Assembly: GCF_012927745.1 (NCBI RefSeq)
Contig: NZ_JABBKX010000001.1
Span: forward strand, 558,001 to 622,000
From: Neoroseomonas marina
GTDB taxonomy: Bacteria; Pseudomonadota; Alphaproteobacteria; Acetobacterales; Acetobacteraceae
Direction: 5' to 3'
Length of the DNA stretch: 64,000 nucleotides
The notes under the pieces are model-generated. The model did no database searches, was not told the origin of the DNA, and saw nothing but the letters and a program-made list of their open reading frames with translations. The translations under genes were made by a program, and so were the position numbers. The first letter of the stretch is position 1. Each line of letters starts with the position of its first letter. Below are positions 35,305-48,332 of this stretch, in pieces.

Positions 35305-35775
35305 CTACCAGAGAGCGGGCCGGCTGAGCATCAGCCAGAAGATCGCCAACACGGCTGCGAAGGCGGGAATGCCGCAGGCGAACCAGATGCGGAACAGCCG
35401 CTGGTATCCCTCCGGCAGTGGCATGCGGTCGGCTGCCGCGGCGCGAGCAAGGTCGCGCAGCCGCAATTGGATCACCACCACCGGCAGCCAGAAGACACCT
35501 GTCAGGACATAGAGGCCCAGCGACAGGAGGATCCAGGGCTCGCCCAGGCTCCAGCCGCTCTCCCGCGCGAGCAGCGCGCCGGTCACGGGCTGCAGCACCA
35601 CGGCCGTGGCCGTGAACAGCGTGTCGGCCAGCACCACCGTCGCCGCGACATGGGCCACCAGCGCGGCGTCGCGGGTGCGATGCGCCATGAGCATGAAGAA
35701 CGCGATCCCCGCGCCCGTGCCCAGCAGCACCGCCGCGCCGATGACGTGCAGCCACCGCAGGATGTCGACCGCCAC
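35305..35775 (-). CDS. DUF2269-family integral membrane protein
   Basis: A 156-residue protein with four hydrophobic helices. It begins with LRWLHVIGAAVLLGTGAGIAFFMLMAHR and contains GVFWLPVVVIQLRLRDLA and YQRLFRIWFACGIPAFAAVLAIFWLM, the pattern of the DUF2269 membrane family (the histidines might bind haem, uncertain). The start is GTG 35775, two bases after the stop of the NAD-binding/DoxX fusion gene; the larger frame upstream is a shadow. The two genes are clearly one unit. Function unknown. Confidence 0.82.
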   Translation of the reverse strand: MAVDILRWLHVIGAAVLLGTGAGIAFFMLMAHRTRDAALVAHVAATVVLADTLFTATAVVLQPVTGALLARESGWSLGEPWILLSLGLYVLTGVFWLPVVVIQLRLRDLARAAAADRMPLPEGYQRLFRIWFACGIPAFAAVLAIFWLMLSRPALW

Positions 35776-35777
35776 GC

Positions 35778-37079
35778 TCAGCGCTCGTCGGCCAGGGCCA
35801 GCAGCATGGCCGCCGGCAGCATGGCCGGCACGACCTTCATCAGCGGTCCGGACGGATCGGCCCAGAGATCCGGCGCCACGATCGTCCCGCCCACCAGATA
35901 GGCGAGGCTCGTCAGGACCATGCCGCGCGCGGCGAACGGCATGGTCCGGCGCAGCAGCACGAGGCTCCCCAATGCGACGTCCAGCACGGCGCCACCCAGC
36001 ACCACGGACAGCGCAGAGGCCTCGGACATCCCGCGCGCGACCAGCACCGCCGCTGCCGCACCGGGCTGAGCCAGCGCGATCGCCCCCGAGGCGCACCAGA
36101 AGCCCGCCAGGACCGCGATCAGCAACGGCCGCATGAGCCATAGCCCGCCGAACCAGCGGTCCTGCAGGGTGGCGGGGCCGCGCCGCAGCGTCTCGGCGAA
36201 CGCCCTGACGGGCCGCCCGCCAGCCGCCAGCCATGCCTTGGGATCCCCGCGCACCCCCCGCGCGAGTTCCACGATCGCGGTGCTGCGGAGGGGAGCGCGC
36301 CAGCCGAGGCGGCCGAGCAGGTCGCAGGCTCGACCCACGATCCGTGCGAGCGAGGAATGCGCCGGCACGATGCGCGCCGCGGGCCGGCCGGACCAGGCGC
36401 GCAGGGCCGTCACGATGCCGGCCAGGCTGTGGCTCTCCGCTTCGACGAGGTCGTAGGTGGCGCGAGCGGCGACGCGCCCCTCGGCGGCATCCAGCACGGC
36501 GTCGGCAAGGTCCTCCACGCCGATGGTCTGCACGCGCGCGCCGGCCAGGGGCAGAGGGAGGGGCAGGCGCCGCGGCCAGGCGGCCAAGGCGCGCAGCAAT
36601 GCGGTCGCGCCGTACGCGGTCGGCGCCCAGACCAGGCCGGGCCGCAGGACGACCCAATCGAGGTCCTGCCCGGCCAGTGCGGCGTCCGCCGCCGCCTTGC
36701 TCCGCATGAAAAGGGTCGGGGCATCGGGGGCGGCGCCCGCCGCCGAGACCTGGATCACCCTTCGGACGCCGGAGGCCGCGCAGGCCTGCCACAGCGCGCG
36801 CATCGCGGTGTCCTGCACGGCCTGCACGTCGTCGCGGAGGCCGTCCTGGAGCGCGCCGGCGCAATTCACCACCACCTCCATCCCCGCAATCACCGGGGCC
36901 CAGTCCGCGGGCTGCGTGAGGGCGGCGATATCGCCGGCGATCCAGGCGATGTGCGGGCGTGCCAAGGCCGCGGCTCCGACCTGGCGCCCGAAGCCGGTCA
37001 CCGTGTGGCCTGCCCCCGCCAGGCGTTCCGCCACGGTCGCCCCGATCAGGCCATAGGCGCCGAGGACGAGGATTCGCAT
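35778..37079 (-). CDS. NAD(P)-binding SDR-like protein fused to a DoxX-like membrane domain
   Basis: A 433-residue two-part protein. Residues 1-290 are an atypical SDR/NmrA-like Rossmann domain (MRILVLGAYGLIGATVAERLAGAGH, VVVNCAGALQDG, VIQVSAAGA, FMRSKAAADAAL, DWVVLRPGLVWAP). Residues 305-433 hold four hydrophobic helices (LLIAVLAGFWCASGAIAL, GGAVLDVALGSLVLL, MVLTSLAYLVGGTIV, KVVPAMLPAAMLLAL) resembling DoxX-like domains. Such fusions occur in proteobacteria; they may couple NAD(P)H chemistry to a membrane quinone (inference). Operon with the DUF2269 gene. Confidence 0.85.
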   Translation of the reverse strand: MRILVLGAYGLIGATVAERLAGAGHTVTGFGRQVGAAALARPHIAWIAGDIAALTQPADWAPVIAGMEVVVNCAGALQDGLRDDVQAVQDTAMRALWQACAASGVRRVIQVSAAGAAPDAPTLFMRSKAAADAALAGQDLDWVVLRPGLVWAPTAYGATALLRALAAWPRRLPLPLPLAGARVQTIGVEDLADAVLDAAEGRVAARATYDLVEAESHSLAGIVTALRAWSGRPAARIVPAHSSLARIVGRACDLLGRLGWRAPLRSTAIVELARGVRGDPKAWLAAGGRPVRAFAETLRRGPATLQDRWFGGLWLMRPLLIAVLAGFWCASGAIALAQPGAAAAVLVARGMSEASALSVVLGGAVLDVALGSLVLLRRTMPFAARGMVLTSLAYLVGGTIVAPDLWADPSGPLMKVVPAMLPAAMLLALADER

Positions 37080-37097
37080 CGCGCCGCTGCCGCCGCC

Positions 37098-38360
37098 TCA
37101 GCCCCGGAGAAAATCAAACGCGGCGAGCGCATGGACGCGCGCCACCGCCTCCAGTTCCGCGATGTCCGCCCACTCGTCGGCGCCGCCCATGTTGTGTGGC
37201 GTCGGGCCGTAAACCACGGTCGGAAGCCCCGCCATGCGGAACCAGCGCGCATCGGAGCCGCCGACCCGCATGTTCACCGCGACCGCACAGCCGAGCACGT
37301 CTTCCGCGGCCGCATGGGTCCGTCGGACGATGTCGGCGGCCGGGTCGGTGTGATTCGGTTCGAACCGGCGCAGGATACGCCAGGAGATGCCCGGCAGGCC
37401 GTCCAGTCCGCGGTGCAGGGCGGCCTCCGCATCGGCGCAGGTGACGCCGACCGGGAGCCTGATGTCGCAGGACGCGCGCGCCGAGGCCGGCACCAGATTC
37501 GGCGCCGTGCCGCCCTCGACGCGCCCGATGTTCACCGTGACGGCGCCGAGCACCCGCGCCTCCCCTGCTCCGGCCAGCGGTTCGCTGATGCCCTGCGCCG
37601 CGGCGATCGCCGCCGTGACAGCCGGCGGCGCGGCGACCGGGAGCGCAGCGAGTCCCGCCACGGAATCGAGCGCCGCCCGCAACCGATCGATCGCATTGTC
37701 GCCCAGGTGCACATGCGCGCCGTGGGCGGCGCGCCCGGCGGCCTCCACCTCGATCCAGAGGAATCCCTTCTCCCCGAACCGCAGCACACGTGGGCTTCCG
37801 GCATCGCCGATGATCACGCCCTCGGCCGAGGCGAGGCCCGGGACGTTGTCCAGCAGCCATTTGGTCCCGAGCGGCCCCATCGATTCCTCGTCCCCCGCCA
37901 GCGTCAGGATCGCCTCTCCCCGCCAGGCCGCGCGGTGTTGCGCGAGGAGGGCGAAGGCGAGGAGCGACGCCGCGATGCCGCCCTTCATGTCGGCTGCGCC
38001 CCGGCCATAGAGCCGGCCCTCGCGCACCGCGCCGGCCAGCGGGTCCACGGTCCAGGGGAGCGTCTCGTTCACCGGATAGGTGTCGAGGTGACCGTTGAAG
38101 GCGAGCACCCGCCCCGGCCGCGCCCCGGACATTCGCGCGACGACGTTGGTGACCTCGGACGAAGCCGCGTGCAGGGACACCTCGGCGTCCGGGGCGAGCT
38201 CCCGCAGCAGCGCCGCCGCCACCTCGGCGCAGGCGCGGACATCGCCGGGCGGGTTGGGCGACGGCACGGCCATCAGCCGGCGGGTCAGGGCGGTCACCTC
38301 CGGCGCCCGGGCATGGGCGGCGGCGGCGAAGGCGGCGCGGGCGTCAGCGGGGTTCGGCAT
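37098..38360 (-). CDS. M20-family metallopeptidase / deacylase (ArgE/DapE type)
   Basis: A 420-residue cytosolic zinc amidohydrolase. The metal and catalytic motifs are visible: [11 protein letters not shown] (His, catalytic Asp), [15 protein letters not shown] (bridging Asp), LAGDEESMG (catalytic Glu with metal Glu), and the C-terminal His in [14 protein letters not shown]. The dimerisation-domain histidine lies in [15 protein letters not shown]. Candidates are acetylornithine or succinyl-diaminopimelate deacylase-like or a catabolic carboxypeptidase; the sequence does not decide. ATG 38360 is taken as start; the frame is open upstream without ribosome site. It is 18 bases from the SDR/DoxX gene. 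Confidence 0.9.
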   Translation of the reverse strand: MPNPADARAAFAAAAHARAPEVTALTRRLMAVPSPNPPGDVRACAEVAAALLRELAPDAEVSLHAASSEVTNVVARMSGARPGRVLAFNGHLDTYPVNETLPWTVDPLAGAVREGRLYGRGAADMKGGIAASLLAFALLAQHRAAWRGEAILTLAGDEESMGPLGTKWLLDNVPGLASAEGVIIGDAGSPRVLRFGEKGFLWIEVEAAGRAAHGAHVHLGDNAIDRLRAALDSVAGLAALPVAAPPAVTAAIAAAQGISEPLAGAGEARVLGAVTVNIGRVEGGTAPNLVPASARASCDIRLPVGVTCADAEAALHRGLDGLPGISWRILRRFEPNHTDPAADIVRRTHAAAEDVLGCAVAVNMRVGGSDARWFRMAGLPTVVYGPTPHNMGGADEWADIAELEAVARVHALAAFDFLRG

Positions 38361-38472
38361 GTCCGGAAGCCTGGGCGGGCCGCCGCCGGGGCGCAAGCCA
38401 TGCTGCACTGCGATTGGCCCGGGGCCTGCACTCTGCTACCAGCCGCGCCGACCCTACCTGGAGTGCCAGTCC

Positions 38473-39000
38473 ATGCGCATCGACGCCATCCCGATCGGCA
38501 AGAACCCGCCCGAGGACGTGAACGTGATCGTCGAGGTCCCGGTCGGCGGCGAGCCCATCAAGTACGAGATGGACAAGGAGGCCGGCACGCTCTTCGTCGA
38601 CCGCTTCCTCTACACGCCGATGCGCTATCCGGGGAATTACGGCTTCGTCCCCCACACCCTGTCCGAGGACGGCGACCCGATCGACGTGCTGGTGGCGAAC
38701 ACCCGCCCGATCATTCCGGGCGCGGTGATCAACGTCCGCCCGGTCGGCGTGCTGAAGATGGAGGATGACGGCGGCGGGGACGAGAAGATCATCGCCGTCC
38801 CGACCCCGAAGCTCACCCAGCGCTACGCCCATGTGAAGAACCACACGGACCTGCCGCAGATCACCCTGCAGCAGATCCAGCACTTCTTCGAGCACTACAA
38901 GGACCTCGAACCCGGCAAGTGGGTGAAGGTCCTGGGCTGGGGCGGGGCCGACGAAGCCCGCAAGCTGATCCGGGACGCCATCGCCCGCGCGAAGAAGTAA
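38473..39000 (+). CDS. ppa: Inorganic pyrophosphatase (family I)
   Basis: A 175-residue soluble Mg-dependent pyrophosphatase. The family I signature [11 protein letters not shown] and the substrate-binding lysine/arginine segments ([34 protein letters not shown]) are intact, and the C-terminus ([26 protein letters not shown]) is typical. It hydrolyses PPi from biosynthesis in the cytoplasm. The start ATG 38473 gives the normal family length. About 300 bases downstream is the membrane proton pump driven by the same substrate, so both PPi-consuming enzymes are neighbours. Confidence 0.96.
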   Translation: MRIDAIPIGKNPPEDVNVIVEVPVGGEPIKYEMDKEAGTLFVDRFLYTPMRYPGNYGFVPHTLSEDGDPIDVLVANTRPIIPGAVINVRPVGVLKMEDDGGGDEKIIAVPTPKLTQRYAHVKNHTDLPQITLQQIQHFFEHYKDLEPGKWVKVLGWGGADEARKLIRDAIARAKK

Positions 39001-39303
39001 GGCGTCGCGGGCAGCGGTCCGCCCCTCCCCGTCTGGAGCGTTCCGCCTGGGGCCGCGGGGCCCACACCGCGTCGTGCCTGAAACCGCCGGCCCTCGACCA
39101 CTATTCAAGGCCGGGTAGCCACCGCTGCCCGGTCCGGCACCCCAGCATATGCGGTTCCGGGGCGCATTTCGGCCATTCGGAGGGGCACCGCCCCTCCGGG
39201 GCCGGTTGCGCGCCCTCCCCTTCCCCCTCTAGCCTTCCCGCCGCCTGCACAAGACGGGCCTGAGCGGCGCGGACCGCGCTTTTTTCCAGGGGGAGTCCAC
39301 AAC
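39001..39303. other. Gene-free interval between ppa and hppA
   Basis: No credible gene is visible in these 303 bases. It holds a GC hairpin at 39179-39197 and, near 39286, the AGGGGGAG ribosome site of hppA. The promoter of hppA is presumably here, but I see no convincing -35/-10 pair. Confidence 0.6.
39179..39197 (+). terminator. Hairpin between ppa and hppA
   Basis: GGAGGGGC pairs with GCCCCTCC around ACC. It is similar in sequence to the hairpin at 17810-17830. No U-run follows, so terminator function is a guess. Confidence 0.4.
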
Positions 39304-41427
<2,124 letters not shown>

Positions 41428-41450
41428 CCGCGCCGTCCGGCGCCAACGAG

Positions 41451-41482
41451 AAAGGCCGGCGGAGCGATCCGCCGGCCTTTTT
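41451..41482 (+). terminator. Strong intrinsic terminator after hppA
   Basis: The 13-base arms AAAGGCCGGCGGA and TCCGCCGGCCTTT enclose a GCGA tetraloop, and the 3' arm runs directly into a five-T tract. This is the clearest rho-independent terminator in the window and could also serve the convergent GNAT gene. Confidence 0.92.
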
Positions 41483-41503
41483 CATGTGCCGCGGCGACGG
41501 GCC

Positions 41504-42067
41504 TCAGCCCTGCGCCAGATGCGCCGGCACCTTGAGCCCGAGCCGCGTCGGCACCGGCCAGACCTCCCGCACCGTCCGCAGCCGCTCGAACCCCGCCGCG
41601 ACATAGGCCGGCAGCGCGCGGGGATGGTCCGCCGTGCAGGTGTTCACCGTCACCGCCGCCCGCCCCGCCGCCCAGGCGGTGTCCACCGCGTGGCGCAGGA
41701 AGGCCCGGCCCAGCCCCGTCCCGATCGCCCAGGGCATCAGCCCGAAATAGGCGAGGTTCACCACCTGCGGATGGCGCCGGTCGAGCTCGTAGAACCCTGC
41801 CGGCTCGCCGTCCTTCACCAGCACATGGATCGAGACCGCGGGCAGCGACAGCAGCGCCGCGAGCTCGGCGTCGGACGCGGTGCGCCGCATCCACCACAGC
41901 CAGGGCTCGCCCACCGTGTCATAGAGGTAGCGGTAGAAGGGCACCGAGCAATGCAGCGCCCGGTCCACCCGCACATGCCCCGGCAACGGCCGGGCCGGCT
42001 CGGCCGGCGGGGCATCCATGCGGAGAAAGGTGACGTCCACCGTCACCTGCTGCACCGGTTCAGCCAT
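41504..42067 (-). CDS. GNAT-family N-acetyltransferase
   Basis: A 187-residue acetyltransferase. After an N-terminal segment ([23 protein letters not shown]) comes [18 protein letters not shown], then the central beta strands ([50 protein letters not shown]) where the acetyl-CoA pyrophosphate loop is the IGTGLGRA segment, and the C-terminal [22 protein letters not shown]. Acceptor unknown. It lies 59 bases downstream of rpoD on the same strand, separated by a hairpin. Confidence 0.88.
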   Translation of the reverse strand: MAEPVQQVTVDVTFLRMDAPPAEPARPLPGHVRVDRALHCSVPFYRYLYDTVGEPWLWWMRRTASDAELAALLSLPAVSIHVLVKDGEPAGFYELDRRHPQVVNLAYFGLMPWAIGTGLGRAFLRHAVDTAWAAGRAAVTVNTCTADHPRALPAYVAAGFERLRTVREVWPVPTRLGLKVPAHLAQG

Positions 42068-42088
42068 GCGCGATCGCCTCCCTCCCCG

Positions 42089-42107
42089 CCCCGCGACTCT
42101 CGCGGGG
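42089..42107 (-). terminator. Hairpin downstream of rpoD
   Basis: CCCCGCGA pairs with TCGCGGGG around CTC, 20 bases beyond the rpoD stop and before the GNAT start. No T-run follows in the rpoD direction. Candidate terminator or attenuator. Confidence 0.45.
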
Positions 42108-42126
42108 CCGCCGGGCGACGGTCAAC

Positions 42127-44049
<1,923 letters not shown>

Positions 44050-44073
44050 GCGCTCTGTCGCTCCGTCCAACGG

Positions 44074-44105
44074 TTTCGGGCACCCGTGTGACCGGATGCC
44101 CGAAA
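44074..44105 (-). promoter_or_regulatory. Hairpin in the dnaG-rpoD intergenic region
   Basis: The arms TTTCGGGCA (44074-44082) and TGCCCGAAA (44097-44105) form a 9-base stem. In the direction of transcription a seven-U tract comes before rather than after the stem, so it is not a normal terminator. A processing site or internal rpoD promoter region is plausible. Confidence 0.5.
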
Positions 44106-44120
44106 AAAAGTGCCTCTACC

Positions 44121-45917
44121 CTATGCGGCGTCGCCTGACGCCCCCGCGGTATTCTCCCCGCGACGGACGGCGTCCAGCGCCTCCGTCAGCAGGATCAGCC
44201 GGCGCTGGGCCGCGGGATCATTCGTCTCGGCCAGGATCCGCCGGGCTTCCTGCTGGTCCTCGATCAAGTCCGCCTCGCCACGCAGGCGGAGGAAGAAGTG
44301 CCAGAAGCCTTCCTCGACCTCCCCGGGCAGGGCCTCGGCCCGTGCCGCGAGGGGGAGACCGGCGGGCACCAGGGCCCAGGCGACGGCATCCTCCAGTCCG
44401 CATTCCGCGAGGTGGGCGATCAACCCTTCCGAGTCAAGCCGTTCCGCGGTGCCATGCCATGCGAGAATCGCGGCCCGCAGGTGCGCGGACGGCCCATCGG
44501 GCAGGTCGAGCAGGCCGATCGCCTCCTCCACCTGGGGCAGCATCCAGGGGTGGCGCAGCAGGATCGCGAAGAGCATTCGCGCCCGTTCCGCGCGGACCGG
44601 GCCTTCCAGGATGGCCGGGCGGGCGGGTCGCCGCACCGTCGGACGCCCGCCCTGCGGCAGGCGGGACGAGGCGAAGAAGCGATCGAGCAACACCCGCCGA
44701 TATTCCGCCGCCAGCGCCTTGTCGGCGATCACCCCGGCCGCGCCGGTCAGGCGGTTCCGCAACGCGGCGCGCTGTTCCGGGGTGGTGGCGGGCCGGCCGC
44801 CGGCAACCAGGCCGAACAGCGCCTCGGACATCGGCAGGGCGGCATCGAGCACCGCCTGGAAGGCCGCCGGTCCGCCCTTGGCGACCAGCGTGTCGGGATC
44901 CTCGCCCGAGGGCAGCGTCGCGAAGCGCAGGGTGCGTTCGGTCGTGATGAGCGGCAGGGCGGTCTCGGCCGCCCGGGCGGCTGCCCGCGCGCCGGCGGCA
45001 TCGCCATCGAAGCAGAGCACCGGCTCGGGGCTGATCCGCCAGAGTTCCTCGAGCTGTTCGGGCGTCAGCGCCGTGCCGAGCGGCGCGACCGCCCCCGTGA
45101 AGCCCGCCTGGTGGAGGGCGATGACGTCCATGTAGCCTTCGACGGCCACCACGGCGCCGCCGCGGAAGGCGCCTTCCCGCGCCAGGTCGAGGCCATAGAG
45201 CCCCATCCGCTTGCGGAACAGCGGCGTCTCCGGGCTGTTCACGTATTTCGGCTGGCCATCGCCGAGGATACGGCCGCCGAAGGCGATGACGCGCCCGCGC
45301 CGGTCGCGGATGGGGAACATCACGCGGGCATAGAAGAAGTCGCGCGGCGGCTCCCCGGCCTCGCCGGGGCGAACAAGGCCGGCCTCGACCAGCTGGTCCT
45401 CGGTCACGCCCTCCCCGCGCAGGTCGGCCGCGATGGCCCCACGGCCGGAGGGCGCCCAGCCCAGCATGAAGGCGCGGATCGTCTCCTCGCTGAGCCGCCG
45501 GCGCAGCAGGTAGTCCAGCGCCGGCCGTCCTTCGGGCAGGAACAGCCGGCGGTGATAGGCCTCGGCCGCCGCCGCCATGACGGCGTGCAGGTCCCGCGAG
45601 CGGCGGTCCCGCGCGGCCTCCTGCGGGGTGGGCTTGGGCACCTCCATGCCCGCCTCGGCGGCCAGGCGCTCGACCGCCTCGGGGAAGGAGGCGCCCTCGG
45701 CGCGCATGACGAAGGTGATGGCGTCCCCATGGGCGCCGCAGCCGAAGCAGTGGAAGTGGTCGTCGTAGACGTAGAAGGACGGCGTCTTCTCGCCATGGAA
45801 GGGGCAGCAGCCCTTCCAGTTGCGCCCAGACTTCGCCAGCCGCGTCTTCCGCCCGATCAGGGAAGGGAGGGGCGTGCGGGCGCGCAACTCGTCGAGGAAG
45901 GCGGGGGGAAGGGCCAT
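44121..45917 (-). CDS. dnaG: DNA primase
   Basis: A 598-residue primase that makes RNA primers for replication. The N-terminal zinc finger is intact (GCCPFHGEKTPSFYVYDDHFHCFGCGAHGD), followed by the RNA-polymerase core with the TOPRIM acidic motifs (VVAVEGYMDVIALHQAGF and VLCFDGDAAGARAA) and the C-terminal DnaB-interacting helical domain (LLDRFFASSRLPQGG onward). ATG 45917 (MALPPAFLDEL) is the family-typical start. Forms the macromolecular synthesis unit with rpoD; rpsU is not upstream here, as usual in alphaproteobacteria. Confidence 0.97.
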   Translation of the reverse strand: MALPPAFLDELRARTPLPSLIGRKTRLAKSGRNWKGCCPFHGEKTPSFYVYDDHFHCFGCGAHGDAITFVMRAEGASFPEAVERLAAEAGMEVPKPTPQEAARDRRSRDLHAVMAAAAEAYHRRLFLPEGRPALDYLLRRRLSEETIRAFMLGWAPSGRGAIAADLRGEGVTEDQLVEAGLVRPGEAGEPPRDFFYARVMFPIRDRRGRVIAFGGRILGDGQPKYVNSPETPLFRKRMGLYGLDLAREGAFRGGAVVAVEGYMDVIALHQAGFTGAVAPLGTALTPEQLEELWRISPEPVLCFDGDAAGARAAARAAETALPLITTERTLRFATLPSGEDPDTLVAKGGPAAFQAVLDAALPMSEALFGLVAGGRPATTPEQRAALRNRLTGAAGVIADKALAAEYRRVLLDRFFASSRLPQGGRPTVRRPARPAILEGPVRAERARMLFAILLRHPWMLPQVEEAIGLLDLPDGPSAHLRAAILAWHGTAERLDSEGLIAHLAECGLEDAVAWALVPAGLPLAARAEALPGEVEEGFWHFFLRLRGEADLIEDQQEARRILAETNDPAAQRRLILLTEALDAVRRGENTAGASGDAA

Positions 45918-46013
45918 GGCGGGTCGGCTCTCATAGCGCACCAGGATGCTATTTGCGCGCCCTGCCTGCCGGGGCTATCAGCGCGCCTTTCCGGACAAGG
46001 ACAGGCAATTCTC

Positions 46014-46232
46014 ATGACCCCGGCCGAACGCGCCGCCGTGCAGGCGCATCTCCGCCGCCTCTTCGGCAACAACCGCATCGCCGTCATGCCCCCCGAGCGC
46101 AAGGGCGGTTCCGTCGAGCTCAAGGTCGGCGACGAGTTCATCGGCACGGTCCACCGCGACGCGGAGGACGGCGAAGTCTCCTACGCCATCCAGATCGTCG
46201 TGCTCTCCGAAGACCTCGAGATGCCGAACTGA
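46014..46232 (+). CDS. DUF3126-family small protein
   Basis: A 72-residue protein that matches the alphaproteobacterial DUF3126 family: an N-terminal helix (TPAERAAVQAHLRRLFGNNRIAVMPP), a short strand region (GGSVELKVGDEFIGTVHRD) and EDGEVSYAIQIVVLSEDLE. The function is unknown; it is widely conserved and compact. It is divergent from dnaG (96-base gap) and followed by a GC-rich convergent hairpin. Confidence 0.88.
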   Translation: MTPAERAAVQAHLRRLFGNNRIAVMPPERKGGSVELKVGDEFIGTVHRDAEDGEVSYAIQIVVLSEDLEMPN

Positions 46233-46239
46233 GCCGGCC

Positions 46240-46260
46240 GGGGGAGGCATGGCCTCCCCC
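46240..46260. terminator. Hairpin between convergent DUF3126 and Bug genes
   Basis: GGGGGAGGC and GCCTCCCCC form a perfect 9-base stem around ATG, eight bases after the DUF3126 stop and 15 bases before the end of the convergent Bug gene. A shared terminator is likely. Confidence 0.6.
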
Positions 46261-46274
46261 GCCATGGCGCGCGG

Positions 46275-47237
46275 TCAGTTGGCCGTCGCGCCCGAGGCCC
46301 GGATGATCGGGATCCAGATCCGGAACTGATCGTCCCAGAACGCCTCGAGGTCCGCCGCCCCGGTGCCGCGCGGCTCGACGCCCAGCTCGACCAGGCGGCC
46401 GCGCGTCGTGGGCGACGCGATCGCGTTGCGCAGCGCGCGTTCCAACCGCGCCACGATGGGCGCCGGGGTACCGCTCGCAACGAAGATGGCGTGCCAGTTG
46501 TAGGTCTCGTAGCCCGGCAGCCCGCCTTCCTCCGCCGTGGGGACGTCCGGCAGGGCGGCGCTGCGGCTGCGCGTGGCCATGGCCAGGGCCCGCACCCGGC
46601 CTTCGCGCACCAGCGCGACGTAGGGCGGCAGCGTGTCCACCATCACGTCCACCGTTCCCGCGACCAAGTCGTTCAAGGCCGGCCCCGAGCCGCGATAGGG
46701 CACGTGCACCATCGGTGCGCCGATCATGTTCGCCAGCATCTGCCCCGAGAGGTGGACGATGGTTCCCGGCCCCGAGCTGGCATAGGTGATGCGCCCGGGA
46801 TTGGCACGGACCAGGGCGATGAGCTCCTGCAGAGTCTGCGCCTGCAGGCGGGGGTTCACCACGACGATGTTGGGCACGGTGCCGACCAGGCCCACCGGCG
46901 CGAAAGCCCGGCGCAAGTCGAAGGGCATGTTGCTGTAGAGCCCGGCATTCATCACGCCTGAGGACAGCGTGTGCAGGACGATGGTGTAGCCGTCGGGGGG
47001 CGATTGCAGCGCCGCCTGCGACCCGATGACCCCGCCGCTGCCGCCACGGTTCTCGACGACGACGGATTGCCCGAGATCCTCGCTCATGCCCTGTGCCACG
47101 ATGCGGCCGACGACATCGGCCGCACCGCCCGGCGCGAAGGGAATGACCATGCGGACCGGCCGATCCGGATAGGCCGGCTGCGCGCCGACGGGCGCGGCGA
47201 GGAGCGCCGCGGCGAGGCCAAAGATCAGGCGGCGCAT
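46275..47237 (-). CDS. Bug/TctC-family tripartite tricarboxylate transporter receptor
   Basis: A 320-residue periplasmic binding protein with signal peptide MRRLIFGLAAALLAAPVGAQ and the motifs RPVRMVIPFAPGGAADVVGRI, VVVENRGGSGGVIGSQAALQSPPDGY, NPGRITYASSGPGTIVHLSG and YNWHAIFVASGTPAPI. ATG 47237 is chosen because GCGGAGGAAACG precedes it. It is inserted between housekeeping genes (DUF3126 and a DUF3592 gene), with no permease or enzyme partner nearby. Ligand unknown. Confidence 0.92.
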   Translation of the reverse strand: MRRLIFGLAAALLAAPVGAQPAYPDRPVRMVIPFAPGGAADVVGRIVAQGMSEDLGQSVVVENRGGSGGVIGSQAALQSPPDGYTIVLHTLSSGVMNAGLYSNMPFDLRRAFAPVGLVGTVPNIVVVNPRLQAQTLQELIALVRANPGRITYASSGPGTIVHLSGQMLANMIGAPMVHVPYRGSGPALNDLVAGTVDVMVDTLPPYVALVREGRVRALAMATRSRSAALPDVPTAEEGGLPGYETYNWHAIFVASGTPAPIVARLERALRNAIASPTTRGRLVELGVEPRGTGAADLEAFWDDQFRIWIPIIRASGATAN

Positions 47238-47294
47238 CGTTTCCTCCGCGAATCTTGTCCGGAGCATGGCGCGGCCATGGGCCGCTGCGAAGCC

Positions 47295-47756
47295 TCAGCC
47301 TTGCGCGGCGGGGCGCGGCGGCAGCAGGAAGACGGCGGCGCCGGCGAACATCAGCACCGCCATCCCACCCAGGATCCAGGGCGTCACGCCCATCCCGGCC
47401 TCGACCGCCGCCGCCGGGCGGACATTCGACGGATCGGCCGGATCGTAAAGGACCGGAAGTCGCCGGCCACGCGGCAGCGCCGCGGGATCGGCCGAAACGC
47501 CCGAGGTCGCCTCGACCTTCCGCCCGTCGGCGGTGGCGAACTGCAAGACCGGATACCAGCTGGTGCTGCGCCGACCGCGGACTTCCTCGTAGCGCAGGAT
47601 GGTCGCCTCGGCCCGCTGGCCGCGGGACGTCAGGGCGAGATGGCCCGAGGCCTGCGACCAGGCGAAATAGCCGAACAGCGCGCCGAGCCCCGCGAAGAAG
47701 GCGAGGAAGACCCAGCGCGACGTGTCGCGCTTCGGCGCGGGGGCTGGCGCGGCCAT
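47295..47756 (-). CDS. DUF3592-domain membrane protein
   Basis: A 153-residue protein with two membrane helices (WVFLAFFAGLGALFGYFAW near residue 15 and GVTPWILGGMAVLMFAGAAVFLL near 122) flanking a beta-rich domain (RGQRAEATILRYEEVRGRRSTSWYPVLQFATADG, LPVLYDPADPSNVRP). This is the DUF3592 layout. Function unknown; the beta domain is probably periplasmic. It lies between a Bug gene and the GatB/YqeY gene on the same strand, with 42 bases to the latter. Confidence 0.82.
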   Translation of the reverse strand: MAAPAPAPKRDTSRWVFLAFFAGLGALFGYFAWSQASGHLALTSRGQRAEATILRYEEVRGRRSTSWYPVLQFATADGRKVEATSGVSADPAALPRGRRLPVLYDPADPSNVRPAAAVEAGMGVTPWILGGMAVLMFAGAAVFLLPPRPAAQG

Positions 47757-47798
47757 GCCGCGAGCCTACCCCCCGGCCGAAGCCGCCGACAACGGGAG

Positions 47799-48251
47799 TC
47801 AGCCGCCGAGGCGCGCCTTCACCATCGGCCCGGCCTTGGCCATGTCCAGCACGGCCGCATACTTGCCCTTCAGCGCCGCCATGACCTTGCCCATGTCCTT
47901 GATCGAGGCGGCGCCGGTCTCGGCCACGGCGGCGTCCACGGCGGCGGCCATCGCGGCCTCGTCCATCTGCTGGGGCAGGAAGCTGTCGATCACCGCGATC
48001 TCGGCTTCCTCCTTCGCGGCCAGTTCCTCGCGCCCGCCTTGGCGGTACAGCGCGACCGATTCTGCCCGCGACTTCGCCATGCCGCGCAGCATCGCGACGA
48101 TCCCGGCCTCGTCCACCGGCGGACCCGGGCGGGCGGCGATGTCGGTGTCCTTCAGCTTGGCCTGGATCATGCGCAGGGTGGACACGCGGGCGCTGTCGCC
48201 GGCGCGCATCGCGGTCTTGAGCTCATCCATGAAACGGTCGCGCAGCGACAT
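47799..48251 (-). CDS. GatB/YqeY-domain protein
   Basis: A 150-residue helical protein resembling the tail of GatB (aspartyl/glutamyl-tRNA amidotransferase) and YqeY. Features: LRDRFMDELKTAMRAGDSARVSTLRMIQAKLKDTDI, EAEIAVIDSFLPQQMDEAAM, and GAASIKDMGKVMAALKGKYAAVLDMAKAGPMVKARL. It may contact tRNA, but the precise role is unclear. It is divergent from carA, with the two palindromic sites in the 117-base region between them. In several alphaproteobacteria this gene sits between carA and dnaG (from memory). Confidence 0.9.
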   Translation of the reverse strand: MSLRDRFMDELKTAMRAGDSARVSTLRMIQAKLKDTDIAARPGPPVDEAGIVAMLRGMAKSRAESVALYRQGGREELAAKEEAEIAVIDSFLPQQMDEAAMAAAVDAAVAETGAASIKDMGKVMAALKGKYAAVLDMAKAGPMVKARLGG

Positions 48252-48299
48252 GGCGGGGATCCTCGGTCTGATCGGGCACCCCTATAGCGCGCCGATCGT

Positions 48300-48318
48300 C
48301 TGGGAGGAAATTTCCCAG
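48300..48318. promoter_or_regulatory. Candidate operator 1 upstream of HTH-carA
   Basis: CTGGGAGGAAATTTCCCAG, arms CTGGGA and TCCCAG with a 7-base centre that also contains the perfect palindrome GGAAATTTCC. It matches operator 2 in arms and spacing. Confidence 0.7.
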
Positions 48319-48332
48319 TCACGGGATTCACC

